NCBI GenBank assembly: GCA_000722615.1 | Contig: JOKI01000009.1 | Coordinates: 1 to 64,000 of the forward strand | DNA from: Pseudorhizobium pelagicum | GTDB lineage: Bacteria > Pseudomonadota > Alphaproteobacteria > Rhizobiales > Rhizobiaceae | Reading direction: 5' to 3' | Length of the DNA stretch: 64,000 nucleotides | Shown here: in pieces, positions 47,240 to 56,551 of the stretch | How the letters are laid out: every line of letters begins with the position of its first letter | Numbering within the stretch: the first letter of the stretch is position 1 | The notes under the pieces: generated by a model | The model's database searches: none | Seen by the model: the letters and a program-made list of their open reading frames with translations, nothing else | What the model was told of the DNA's origin: nothing | Made by a program: the position numbers and the translations under genes

Positions 47240-47335
47240 GAAAGCCCGGTTTTGCTGCCTTAATTGGCTGCCGCACCGCTGCATCTCCTCTTTTCCGGGC
47301 TTGTGGATGCCTTTGGAACAAATGCTTCGCCACAT

Positions 47336-47350
47336 TTAGGTAAATGTTAA
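47336..47350. promoter_or_regulatory. CtrA-like box upstream of sciP
   Basis: TTAG-GTAAATG-TTAA, one mismatch to TTAA-N7-TTAA, 53-67 bases before the sciP start. In Caulobacter sciP is a CtrA-activated gene. Confidence 0.5.
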
Positions 47351-47402
47351 ATCTGCGGCGCTAGCCTTCGCCTTGTGGTCTTGTGTTTGTGTAGAGAGTT
47401 CC

Positions 47403-47678
47403 ATGACCGAAATGATACGGCCCCGAGTGAAATACGTCATCGGCCCCGATGGCAGTCCGTTGACGATAGCCGACCTTCCGCCGGCCAATACCCGCCGCTG
47501 GGTCATTCGCCGCAAGGCGGAAGTCGTCGCAGCCGTGCGGGGCGGCTTGCTGAGCCTGGAAGAAGCGTGCGAGCGCTATACGCTGACGGTGGAGGAATTC
47601 CTCTCCTGGCAGTCATCGATCAATGATCACGGCCTTGCCGGCCTGCGCACCACGCGTATCCAGCAGTATCGCCACTAG
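47403..47678 (+). CDS. sciP: SciP, small CtrA-inhibitory protein (DUF1153)
   Basis: 91 residues, the size of Caulobacter SciP. The DUF1153 helix-turn-helix is intact: RVKYVIGPDGSPLTIADLPP, TRRWVIRRKAEVVAAVRGG, then LSLEEACERYTLTVEEFLSW. SciP binds CtrA and blocks its recruitment of RNA polymerase to promoters. Located about 1.35 kb upstream of ctrA, with an acetyltransferase gene and the fliJ-like gene between. ATG 47403 starts exactly at the family N-terminus. Confidence 0.93.
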   Translation: MTEMIRPRVKYVIGPDGSPLTIADLPPANTRRWVIRRKAEVVAAVRGGLLSLEEACERYTLTVEEFLSWQSSINDHGLAGLRTTRIQQYRH

Positions 47679-47700
47679 CGTTCCGCTGACAATCTAGTCC

Positions 47701-47749
47701 ATGCCGCAAGGCGCCGCTCGGGAGACCACACCGCGGCGCCTTCTGGCAT
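47701..47749. other. Long GC-rich hairpin downstream of sciP
   Basis: AAGGCGCCGC (47708-47717) pairs perfectly with GCGGCGCCTT (47733-47742), and outer ATGCC/GGCAT arms extend the stem with two mismatches. There is no T tract, so it may be a mRNA-stabilising stem or part of a small RNA in the 216-base gap before the GNAT gene. Confidence 0.4.
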
Positions 47750-47894
47750 TGAGGCAAGGACTCCTGCAGAGCCCCTGCCCGGTCGGCCTTTAGCCCTGCC
47801 GATCCCACCAAATCCCGACAGCCAGACTTGCCATGGTTCCGCAGTCGCTGAAGATGTCCTATGCATGACATCTCGAGCGGCAACGGAGAGCGAC

Positions 47895-48176
47895 ATGGAC
47901 ATCAGCCACCAGGAATCAAAATCGGGCGGGCGCTATTCGGCCACGCTGGATGGGCATGAGGCTGAGCTCACCTACTCGCGGACATCACCGCGGCTGGTGA
48001 TCGTCGACCATACGGGCGTTCCCGACGAGTTGCGCGGCCAGGGCGTCGGTCAGGCGCTCGCCGCCCATGCGGTCGAAGAGGCACGCCGGGGCGGATGGAA
48101 GATCATGCCGCTATGCCCATTCTTCAGGAGCCAGGCACTGCGGCACCCGGAATGGCAGGACGTCATCAGCGGCTAG
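47895..48176 (+). CDS. Small GNAT-family N-acetyltransferase (YjdJ-like)
   Basis: 93 residues of the short COG2388 group: GGRYSATLDGHEAELTYSRT, then TGVPDELRGQGVGQALAAHA, which carries the acetyl-CoA-binding R-G-Q-G-V-G loop, and WKIMPLCPFFRSQALRHPEW, with a conserved Cys. GGAGAG precedes ATG 47895. Substrate unknown. It is between sciP and the convergent fliJ-like gene. Confidence 0.87.
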   Translation: MDISHQESKSGGRYSATLDGHEAELTYSRTSPRLVIVDHTGVPDELRGQGVGQALAAHAVEEARRGGWKIMPLCPFFRSQALRHPEWQDVISG

Positions 48177-48261
48177 GCCGCCGCACAAATCTTGGGGTCA
48201 AACGCGAAGGGCCGCATGGCCAGTCGGCCTGCGGCATCTTTTCTTTGCAGGCGGCAGGGTG

Positions 48262-48612
48262 TCAGGCCCTGGCGCGCATGGCTCCGTCCCGCTCTTCCAG
48301 AGCCGCAGCCTTGGAAAACTCGGCCTGAGCCTCCTCGACGGCGAGTTCAGCGGTTTCCTGCTGAACGCGAAGATCGCGGATCGAGACCTGAAGATTGTCG
48401 GCCCGCTGGCGGGCCGCCTTGGCAAAGGTCGGATAGGCGAAGTGATTCGGATCGGTGATTCCCGATTTTTTCTCCTCGACGCCGATCTGATATTCGAGCT
48501 CCTTTGCCATGCGCTCGAATTCCGCCATCATCATCTGCAACTGCTGCAGCTGGCGGCGTTTCTCATTGACCTGAAATTCCTTCAGGCGAACTAGGCTGTC
48601 ACGCGACTTCAT
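48262..48612 (-). CDS. fliJ: FliJ-like flagellar export chaperone
   Basis: 116 residues, almost wholly helical, with long charged coiled-coil stretches (RLKEFQVNEKRRQLQQLQMM; ADNLQVSIRDLRVQQETAEL). Size, composition and location beside ctrA fit the FliJ of alphaproteobacteria, a soluble part of the flagellar type III export apparatus that works with FliI. Sequence conservation of FliJ is weak, so the call leans on context. Divergent from ctrA; a CtrA-like box lies 99-113 bases upstream of its start. Confidence 0.65.
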   Translation of the reverse strand: MKSRDSLVRLKEFQVNEKRRQLQQLQMMMAEFERMAKELEYQIGVEEKKSGITDPNHFAYPTFAKAARQRADNLQVSIRDLRVQQETAELAVEEAQAEFSKAAALEERDGAMRARA

Positions 48613-49031
48613 ACGCAATACTCCGTGGGAAGCGGCACCTGTCCGCTGTAACCCGATTGTTACACTTCGGGCCAAAAAACCCGTACGCGTTAATGCAAAT
48701 CCCCTCCGCGTTAACCTTTCGTTTACGGGCATCATTAACAATACGGGTGATCATTTAAGGGTCGGTAAATGCCAAGGCCTATTTGGCGCGGCAATGTGAG
48801 AGTCGCATGAATCACTTAACGAGGTTTCCTCATGCGGTGGTTTAAGTCAGGCGATGGCCGATCCTCTTTGAAAATCAGACGGGTGTCTTCACGTGCTTAA
48901 TAATTACGATACCGCTTGCCTAAGTGAATCAGAATTTGTTAACCATTTGGTGGCAGCCTCCAAATCAGGCTCAGTCTGGATCCGTTACGCCTAGGGGCAC
49001 GGACTACCTAGCGGCGGCAAAGGGGAAAATT
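48613..49031. promoter_or_regulatory. 419-base ctrA/fliJ divergent regulatory region
   Basis: Markedly AT-rich compared with its flanks and holding several TTAA(C) half-sites (for example 48690, 48711, 48735, 48819, 48938). Multiple ctrA promoters and autoregulatory CtrA sites are normal in this group. No ORF or tRNA is supported inside. Confidence 0.6.
48711..48725. promoter_or_regulatory. CtrA-like box between fliJ and ctrA
   Basis: TTAA-CCTTTCG-TTTA, one mismatch to the CtrA consensus, preceded by GCG and followed by CGGG. Confidence 0.5.
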
Positions 49032-49730
<699 letters not shown>

Positions 49731-49761
49731 TTTCAACACCCGCGCATTTTCCCCCCTGCAA

Positions 49762-49787
49762 ACGCCCGCGTCCGACGCGGGCGTTTT
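49762..49787 (+). terminator. Intrinsic terminator of ctrA
   Basis: A 9-bp stem (49762-49770 with 49776-49784), loop TCCGA, and TTTT, 32 bases after the ctrA stop. Confidence 0.9.
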
Positions 49788-49866
49788 GCGTTGCAGCAGG
49801 CATGCATGAACGTCCCGTGAACCGGTCAGCTCAGCGTCGACTGATTCGCTTTGGGAGAGATCGCCT

Positions 49867-50232
49867 TCAGGCCGGGGCGGCGACAAATGCGCCGAAGACG
49901 GCCGTCAGGATCTTGCGATCGAACGGCTTCAGCAGGAAGTCATTGGCACCGGCGCGCTTGCCAAGCATCATCTTCTTCAGATCGGCCTCGATGACGCAGT
50001 AGAATATCCGCACGCCCTTGCCGTTCGGCAAGGCACGGACATTCTGGATCAACCCGAGCGCACCTTCCAGCCCCGCATCCACGATCAGGATGGCCGGCAG
50101 ATCGGTCTCGCAGCGGCTCATGGCCTCGTCGGCGCTGGCGGCCTCGGCAACGAGAAAGCCGATCTCGGACAGGATGCGCTTTCCGACCTTGCGGACGACA
50201 TCCGAACCGTCGGCAATCATCAGACGCTGCAT
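49867..50232 (-). CDS. Orphan single-domain response regulator next to chpT
   Basis: 121 residues, receiver domain only. Phospho-acceptor Asp52 (AILIVDAGLEGALGLI) and the KP motif (FLLKPFDRKI) are present; the usual acidic pair is reduced to one Asp (MIADGSDVVRKVG), and the residue at the T/S switch position (CVIEADLKK) is atypical. Same strand as chpT, 94 bases downstream. Divided DivK/CpdR-type receivers act in the CtrA relay; this protein is neither by length or motif, so its role is unknown. Confidence 0.85.
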   Translation of the reverse strand: MQRLMIADGSDVVRKVGKRILSEIGFLVAEAASADEAMSRCETDLPAILIVDAGLEGALGLIQNVRALPNGKGVRIFYCVIEADLKKMMLGKRAGANDFLLKPFDRKILTAVFGAFVAAPA

Positions 50233-50326
50233 AGCTCACTCCCTGCTCCAAGGCCTCCCCGTTCAGGAAAAGCCTCGGCAAGGATAGAGCCAAGTCAGCT
50301 AACGAATGGTTACGTCGGGAGAATGC

Positions 50327-50983
50327 TCAGGCGGCTGTGGTTTCGGCCGTGAAGACAATCTTGTCCTCGGACACGACGTAGCGGAGCTCCATGCCGCATT
50401 CATCCGCCAGGAGCACCGTATAATAGGGCTGGATGGTATGGGCATCGATCGACTCATCCAGCGTTCCGGAGCAGATCTCCACGAACTTCGCCGGCACGCG
50501 CATCATCCGTCCCTTGATGGTGATCGTGAACTTCGCGTGGTGCTCCGGGTTCTCGAGCATGACGTCGACAGAGCCGCCGCGTGGAATGCCGCCATAGGCG
50601 ACGAGGAAGAGGTTGAGGAGCAGCTTCACCCGATTCTTCGCGACGATCGCCCTCGGGCCGCTCCAGGTGACTTCCGTCTTCTTCTCGGCAGCCGCATAAT
50701 CCTTCGCGGCCTTTTCGGCCTCGCCCGTGTCGATCGAGGCGCCGACCGATCCAGAGGCACCGAAAGCAAGCCGGGCAAACTTGAGGCGGACGGCAGCATT
50801 GAGCGCGGATGTCCGGATCAGGTCGAGGGCATCGGCGTCCGACGCGCCGGGACCGCCCTCATCCAGCAGTTCCAGGCCATTGTTGATCGCACCGACGGGA
50901 GAGATCACGTCATGGCAGACACGGCTGCACAGCAGAGCCGCAAGATCTGGCCCCTCAAGGGTGAGATTGGGGTTCTTGGCCAT
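50327..50983 (-). CDS. chpT: Histidine phosphotransferase ChpT
   Basis: 218 residues. The four-helix dimerisation/phosphotransfer region has the phospho-His in CSRVCHDVISPVGAINNGLE near residue 24, followed by a degenerate ATPase-like domain (KNRVKLLLNLFLVAYGGIPR). ChpT passes phosphate from CckA to CtrA and CpdR. AGGAG precedes ATG 50983. Divergent from eipA. Confidence 0.95.
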   Translation of the reverse strand: MAKNPNLTLEGPDLAALLCSRVCHDVISPVGAINNGLELLDEGGPGASDADALDLIRTSALNAAVRLKFARLAFGASGSVGASIDTGEAEKAAKDYAAAEKKTEVTWSGPRAIVAKNRVKLLLNLFLVAYGGIPRGGSVDVMLENPEHHAKFTITIKGRMMRVPAKFVEICSGTLDESIDAHTIQPYYTVLLADECGMELRYVVSEDKIVFTAETTAA

Positions 50984-51078
50984 TCGGTTCTCCTGCTGCT
51001 GTCATGCCAGCATCTGTATGGTCTTAGCATTGTGCGAAGATGGTGCCGTGTCGTCGGTCATAAAGACACCATATTTGG

Positions 51079-51093
51079 TAAACCGATTGTTAA
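51079..51093. promoter_or_regulatory. CtrA-like box between chpT and eipA
   Basis: TAAA-CCGATTG-TTAA, one mismatch to TTAA-N7-TTAA, 59-73 bases upstream of eipA. In Brucella eipA is a direct CtrA target. Confidence 0.45.
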
Positions 51094-51151
51094 GGCGATC
51101 CCCGCAATATGTGAACCTCACCCGCACCAAAGAACAAGACGGACCCGATTG

Positions 51152-51742
51152 ATGCGCATGTACCAGACTTCTCCCCTCGCCCGCTTTGCCGCAATCGCCG
51201 TCGCAGTGCTGACGCTGGCAGGCTTCGGCTGGGGCAAGCCGGCACAGGCCCAGAACAGCGCCCAGTATACGGCGCAGGAAATCATAGATGCCGGTCACGG
51301 CTTCTTCGGCTCCACGAGCGGCGGCCTGGCCAAGGTGGTCGAAAAGGCCTTCGAGCAATACGGCCTGCCAAACGGCTATATCCTCGGCCAGGAAGGTTCA
51401 GGGGCCTTCATCGCCGGTCTGACCTATGGCGAAGGGGAGCTTTACACGAAGAACGCCGGCCAGCACCCGGTCTTCTGGCAGGGTCCATCGCTCGGCATCG
51501 ACTACGGCGGCCAGGGCTCCCGCGCCATGATGCTCGTTTACGACCTGCCGGCCATTCCGAGCCTCTATGCCCGCTTCGGGGGCGTTTCAGGGTCTGCCTT
51601 CGTCGTCGCCGGCGTCGGGATGACCGTCATGCGCAACAACGACGTCATCCTTGTGCCGATCCGCACCGGCCTCGGCGCCCGTCTCGGCATCAACATCGGC
51701 TACCTGAAGCTGACCCCCACGCCGACCTGGAACCCTTTCTGA
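51152..51742 (+). CDS. eipA: EipA, envelope integrity protein (DUF1134)
   Basis: 196 residues with a signal peptide (to about residue 33, PAQAQN). DUF1134 features include AGHGFFGSTSGGLAKVVEKA, YGLPNGYILGQEGSGAFIAG and a glycine-rich barrel (LGIDYGGQGSRAMMLVYDL). EipA is a periplasmic six-stranded beta-barrel protein required for envelope integrity in Brucella. The start ATG 51152 leaves a normal signal peptide; the frame is open much further upstream but overlaps the chpT region. Confidence 0.9.
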   Translation: MRMYQTSPLARFAAIAVAVLTLAGFGWGKPAQAQNSAQYTAQEIIDAGHGFFGSTSGGLAKVVEKAFEQYGLPNGYILGQEGSGAFIAGLTYGEGELYTKNAGQHPVFWQGPSLGIDYGGQGSRAMMLVYDLPAIPSLYARFGGVSGSAFVVAGVGMTVMRNNDVILVPIRTGLGARLGINIGYLKLTPTPTWNPF

Positions 51743-51893
51743 ACTGTTGAATTATAGCCCCGGGGCATCAACAGGGGGTGGCATTGGCACGCTTGGCAGA
51801 ACGGCATCATGGCATTGCTTGCCGCAGCCTACGGGTTGTGCTTAAACGTCGAACTGCCCCAGAACACGTCCAATCCGGCGAGATGGCCCTGTC

Positions 51894-53105
51894 GTGATCC
51901 AATTCGCTCTCCTTTTCGGCCTGGGCTTCCTGAGCGCCTCGCTACTGGTCATGTTGATCGCCCCCGCGATCCACGGCCGCATCGTCCGCTACACCGAAAA
52001 GCGCATCCAGGCCACTTTGCCGATCAGTCCGCAGGAGGTTCGCGCCCAGCGCGACATGGCGCGCGCCGTCTACGCCGCCGAAAATGCCCGTACCAAGCAG
52101 GAACTGGTACAGGAGCGTGACCAGACCGTCGGTCTGAAGCTGCGTTACGATAAGCTGGCTGAGGAAGCGCGGCGCCTGCAGTCGGACAATCATGACCTGC
52201 AGATGCAGATCAACGATATGGATGTCGAGGCGGCCGACCTCCGCTCCCGCCTGCGCCAGGAAGACAGCTATATCCAGCAGCTGAAGGCGGCAGTCGAAGC
52301 GGCCGAGGAAGCGGATGCCGCCAAGGGCGTCCAGATCGAGGACTTGCAGCGGCGGGTCGCCAAGCTCACGGCAGACGGCGACAATTTCCGGATCGACCTC
52401 TCCGCCCGCGATACCGAAATCGAAAACCTCAAGTTTCGCATTGCCGCACTTCGGGACGAACGCGAAGCCATCCGCAGCGACATCAAGCTGCAGACCTCGC
52501 GGGCCAAGGATGCCGAAAACAGGCTTGCACAGGAAGAACACCGCGCGCTGCGGCTTGAGGACAAGCTTTCGCGTGAAATCTCCGTGCGGACGGACAAGGA
52601 AAACGCGCTGGAGCGACGCCTTCAGGAAATCGCTCTCCTGAAGGACAAGCTGAAGGCGGCGAACGCCGAAGCACGCGATGCCGCACGCTCCGCAAACAAG
52701 TCGGGCTCGAAGCAGCCAGCCGCCGGCAGCATGGCCACGCAGGCCACCACGGCCAGCGTGCCGCTTGCTCCCGTCGAAACGACCGGGCCTGCCGACATCG
52801 CCGCGGTCATCGCCGCCTCTCCGGCGCTTTCCGAGCTGGCAGACAATGTCCACAATCGGGCATCAGCCCTCTCCGAGCGGCTTCTGAAGGCCAGGAGCGA
52901 TGGCAATGATCCTGCCATACGCGAGGAACTGGCGGCGATTGCCGCAGCCATGGTGACGCTCACGGCCCGGGCCGAAGGTCCCGCCTCCCCCATTCATGCC
53001 ATGCTGGAGCCGGACGGCGCGGCCAAAGGCACCCGTAGAAGCCTCGCCGCGCGCACGCGCGCGGAACTTGAGGCCGCTCAGGAGCCGGCGGTCCCGTCCG
53101 TCTGA
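51894..53105 (+). CDS. Single-pass coiled-coil membrane protein of unknown function
   Basis: 403 residues from a GTG start. One N-terminal membrane helix (ALLFGLGFLSASLLVMLIAP) is followed by about 220 residues of heptad-rich coiled coil (for example QEDSYIQQLKAAVEAAEEAD; ERRLQEIALLKDKLKAANAE). A low-complexity linker and a shorter helical end follow. The topology is cytoplasmic or periplasmic and cannot be fixed by eye. No family recognised; related proteins are common in Rhizobiaceae as hypotheticals. It overlaps the convergent methyltransferase gene by 28 bases. Confidence 0.75.
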   Translation: MIQFALLFGLGFLSASLLVMLIAPAIHGRIVRYTEKRIQATLPISPQEVRAQRDMARAVYAAENARTKQELVQERDQTVGLKLRYDKLAEEARRLQSDNHDLQMQINDMDVEAADLRSRLRQEDSYIQQLKAAVEAAEEADAAKGVQIEDLQRRVAKLTADGDNFRIDLSARDTEIENLKFRIAALRDEREAIRSDIKLQTSRAKDAENRLAQEEHRALRLEDKLSREISVRTDKENALERRLQEIALLKDKLKAANAEARDAARSANKSGSKQPAAGSMATQATTASVPLAPVETTGPADIAAVIAASPALSELADNVHNRASALSERLLKARSDGNDPAIREELAAIAAAMVTLTARAEGPASPIHAMLEPDGAAKGTRRSLAARTRAELEAAQEPAVPSV

Positions 53106-53941
53106 AGCCGCCCCTGGGCACTGGCCAGCAGATAGAGGGCGATACCGGTCGCCGTTGCCGCATTGAGGCTGTCGAGCCCCGGCGCCTGTGCGATGCGCGC
53201 CGTGTTGAACCGGTCGAGGATAGCGGCGGGAAGACCGCTTCCTTCCGTGCCGGTCACCAGCGCCATGCGCGGCGCAGCGCTTAGGCTGCCCATCTCGGTT
53301 TTCCCGGAGGGGGAAAGCGCCCAGACGTCGAAGCCGCGTTGAACGAGCGCCGCAAGATTGGCCTCGATGCTGCCGCCCCTGGCATAGGGCACCTTCAACA
53401 CCGCACCCACCGAGACACGAAGCGCCTTGCGATAGAGGGGATCACAGCAGGTCTCGTCGAGGAGGACCGCATCCGCGCCGAAGGCTGCGGCGTTGCGAAA
53501 GATCGAGCCGATATTGTCGTGGTTGGAGATGCCGGCGGCGCACACCACCAGCGCGGTGTCCGGCAAGGTCTCGAGCAGTTCCGCCGCGTGTGGCTGATGG
53601 CTGCGGTACCCGAGGGCGAGGACGCCGCGGTGCAGGTGAAAACCGGCGATTGCGTCGAGCACTGTCGAGCTGGCCACATAGACCGGCACGTCCGCGGGGA
53701 AGGAAGCAAGCTCCGCCTGCAGGCCCGCCACCCGGTTCTCCAGCAGCAGGATCTTTTCGGCGACGAAGCCTCCGCCGCCCGCATTTGCGGCGGCAAGCAT
53801 CCGCAGCACGACCGTCCCCTCGGCGATGAAGCGGTTCTGTCGTCCGGTCAGGTCCCGCTCGCGGATGGCATGGAATTCCAGGATGCGCGGATCATCGGGA
53901 TCGTCGATCCGGATGATCCGGGCTTCGCCGCCCGCCGCCAT
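53078..53941 (-). CDS. SPOUT RNA methyltransferase (TrmH/SpoU family)
   Basis: 287 residues. N-terminal substrate-binding domain (GRQNRFIAEGTVVLRML), then the trefoil-knot SAM-binding domain with motifs ISNHDNIGSIFRNAAAFGAD (motif 1 Asn-Arg), LVTGTEGSGLP (motif 2) and LNAATATGIALYLL (motif 3). Methylates 2'-OH of rRNA or tRNA; the specific site is not inferable. Convergent overlap with the coiled-coil gene (28 bases). Confidence 0.9.
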   Translation of the reverse strand: MAAGGEARIIRIDDPDDPRILEFHAIRERDLTGRQNRFIAEGTVVLRMLAAANAGGGGFVAEKILLLENRVAGLQAELASFPADVPVYVASSTVLDAIAGFHLHRGVLALGYRSHQPHAAELLETLPDTALVVCAAGISNHDNIGSIFRNAAAFGADAVLLDETCCDPLYRKALRVSVGAVLKVPYARGGSIEANLAALVQRGFDVWALSPSGKTEMGSLSAAPRMALVTGTEGSGLPAAILDRFNTARIAQAPGLDSLNAATATGIALYLLASAQGRLQTDGTAGS

Positions 53942-54322
53942 TCAGGGTGCTGTTCCGACCGCCACATCGGCAACGATGCGACCGACCGACGCGTCGAACA
54001 CCAGTGCCTTCTGCGCGCCGCCGATCGATCCATAGAAAAGGATCTGGCTGCCGGACAGTGACACGGACTGCACCTGGAACCCGGCCGGCAGGGTGACCGA
54101 AGACGTCAGCGGCTGGTCGGCGGGTACAGAGAAGCCACCCGCGGCCACCGGCGCGCTCGTCGGCGTCTGCGTCACCTTGTAGACAACCGCGGCGAGGACC
54201 GCCATAAAGCAGACAAACAAGATGCCGCCCGAAACGAGTTGCAGCAGCACCATCTTCCGGCGGACCCTTTCCATTGCCGGATCAAGCGGTTCTTCCTGTT
54301 CCACGGAATCAGGATTTGCCAT
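53942..54322 (-). CDS. Small single-pass membrane protein (DUF6476-like)
   Basis: 126 residues. One membrane helix (LVSGGILFVCFMAVLAAVVY) and an extracytoplasmic beta-rich C-terminal half (TLPAGFQVQSVSLSGSQILF). Begins 33 bases from the divergent pseudouridine synthase gene and abuts the methyltransferase gene. No function known. Confidence 0.78.
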   Translation of the reverse strand: MANPDSVEQEEPLDPAMERVRRKMVLLQLVSGGILFVCFMAVLAAVVYKVTQTPTSAPVAAGGFSVPADQPLTSSVTLPAGFQVQSVSLSGSQILFYGSIGGAQKALVFDASVGRIVADVAVGTAP

Positions 54323-54355
54323 TGCGAATGTCCTTGCTGCTGTCAGGTTGAATGA

Positions 54356-55378
<1,023 letters not shown>

Positions 55379-55590
55379 CGGCAGGCGACGCGGCGTCGGG
55401 ATATCATTACGCAAATGTAATGCTATAACGCACAGGTGAACGCTGCGTTCACTTGAACCACTCTTATGCCGCACTTATCTGGTAGCTGGGTCGGTGCGGG
55501 GTCGAGATTGACCCGCGCCGTTTGGCTCGCCTCAGCGCTTGTCGCTCGTGAAGAGGGAGCCAGGAATATCGATCAGAAGGGGGTGCTTTC
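55379..55590. promoter_or_regulatory. rpoH upstream region
   Basis: 212 bases, AT-richer than its flanks. Contains a 6-bp inverted repeat CATTAC-GCAAAT-GTAATG near 55407-55424 and a CTTGAA hexamer at 55452, as found in -35 elements of RpoH-type promoters. An actual promoter is not assigned. Confidence 0.4.
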
Positions 55591-56493
55591 ATGGCCCGCA
55601 ATTCACTGCCGTCAATCACTGCCGGGGAAGCCGGTCTCAACCGCTACCTCGATGAAATCCGCAAGTTCCCGATGCTGGAGCCGCAGCAGGAATACATGCT
55701 TGCGAAGCGCTACGCCGAGCACGGCGACCGCGATGCCGCCCATCAGCTCGTAACCAGCCACCTGCGCCTGGTGGCAAAGATCGCCATGGGCTATCGCGGC
55801 TATGGCCTGCCGATCGGCGAAGTGGTCTCCGAAGGCAACGTCGGCCTGATGCAGGCGGTCAAGAAATTCGATCCGGAACGGGGCTTCCGCCTGGCCACCT
55901 ATGCCATGTGGTGGATCAAGGCCTCGATCCAGGAATACATCCTGCGCTCGTGGTCGCTCGTAAAGATGGGCACCACCGCCAATCAGAAGCGGCTGTTCTT
56001 CAACCTGCGCCGCATGAAGGGCAAGATCCAGGCCATCGACGAGGGCGATCTGAAGCCCAACCAGGTGGCCGAGATCGCGACCAAGCTGAAGGTTTCGGAA
56101 GAAGAAGTGGTGTCGATGAACCGGCGCCTGTCCGGCGACGCCTCGCTCAACGCTCCGATCCGCGCCACCGAGGGCGAATCTGGCCAGTGGCAGGATTGGC
56201 TCGTGGACGATCACGAGAGCCAGGAAGACGTGCTCATCGAGCAGGACGAACTGGAAACCCGCCGGCGCATGCTGTCGAAGGCCATGAGCGTTCTGAACGA
56301 TCGCGAACGGCGGATTTTCGAAGCCCGGCGCCTCGCGGACAATCCGATCACGCTCGAAGAGCTGTCCTCGGAGTTCGATATCAGCCGCGAACGTGTGCGC
56401 CAGATCGAGGTGAGAGCCTTCGAGAAGGTTCAGGATTCGGTGCAGAAGGAAGCGCTGGCGCAGGCGCAGGCCCTGCGCGTCGTCGACGCCTGA
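55591..56493 (+). CDS. rpoH: RNA polymerase sigma-32 factor
   Basis: 300 residues. Sigma-70-family regions 1.2 through 4.2 are visible: region 2 (LVTSHLRLVAKIAMGYRGYG, LPIGEVVSEGNVGLMQAVKK, LATYAMWWIKASIQEYIL), the RpoH-specific Q(R/K)RLFFNLRRMK box, and region 4 HTH (ITLEELSSEFDISRERVRQI). It directs heat-shock transcription. Agrees in size with alphaproteobacterial RpoH proteins. GGGGGTGC precedes ATG. A terminator follows. Confidence 0.96.
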   Translation: MARNSLPSITAGEAGLNRYLDEIRKFPMLEPQQEYMLAKRYAEHGDRDAAHQLVTSHLRLVAKIAMGYRGYGLPIGEVVSEGNVGLMQAVKKFDPERGFRLATYAMWWIKASIQEYILRSWSLVKMGTTANQKRLFFNLRRMKGKIQAIDEGDLKPNQVAEIATKLKVSEEEVVSMNRRLSGDASLNAPIRATEGESGQWQDWLVDDHESQEDVLIEQDELETRRRMLSKAMSVLNDRERRIFEARRLADNPITLEELSSEFDISRERVRQIEVRAFEKVQDSVQKEALAQAQALRVVDA

Positions 56494-56512
56494 TCCCACC
56501 CAAACCCATACT

Positions 56513-56546
56513 AAAAAAGCCGGCGGATCACTCCGCCGGCTTTTTT
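56513..56546. terminator. Bidirectional terminator between rpoH and the 787-residue gene
   Basis: A 15-bp perfect stem (56513-56527 with 56532-56546) with loop TCAC; runs of A upstream and T downstream make it active in both directions. Confidence 0.93.
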
Positions 56547-56551
56547 GTTGT

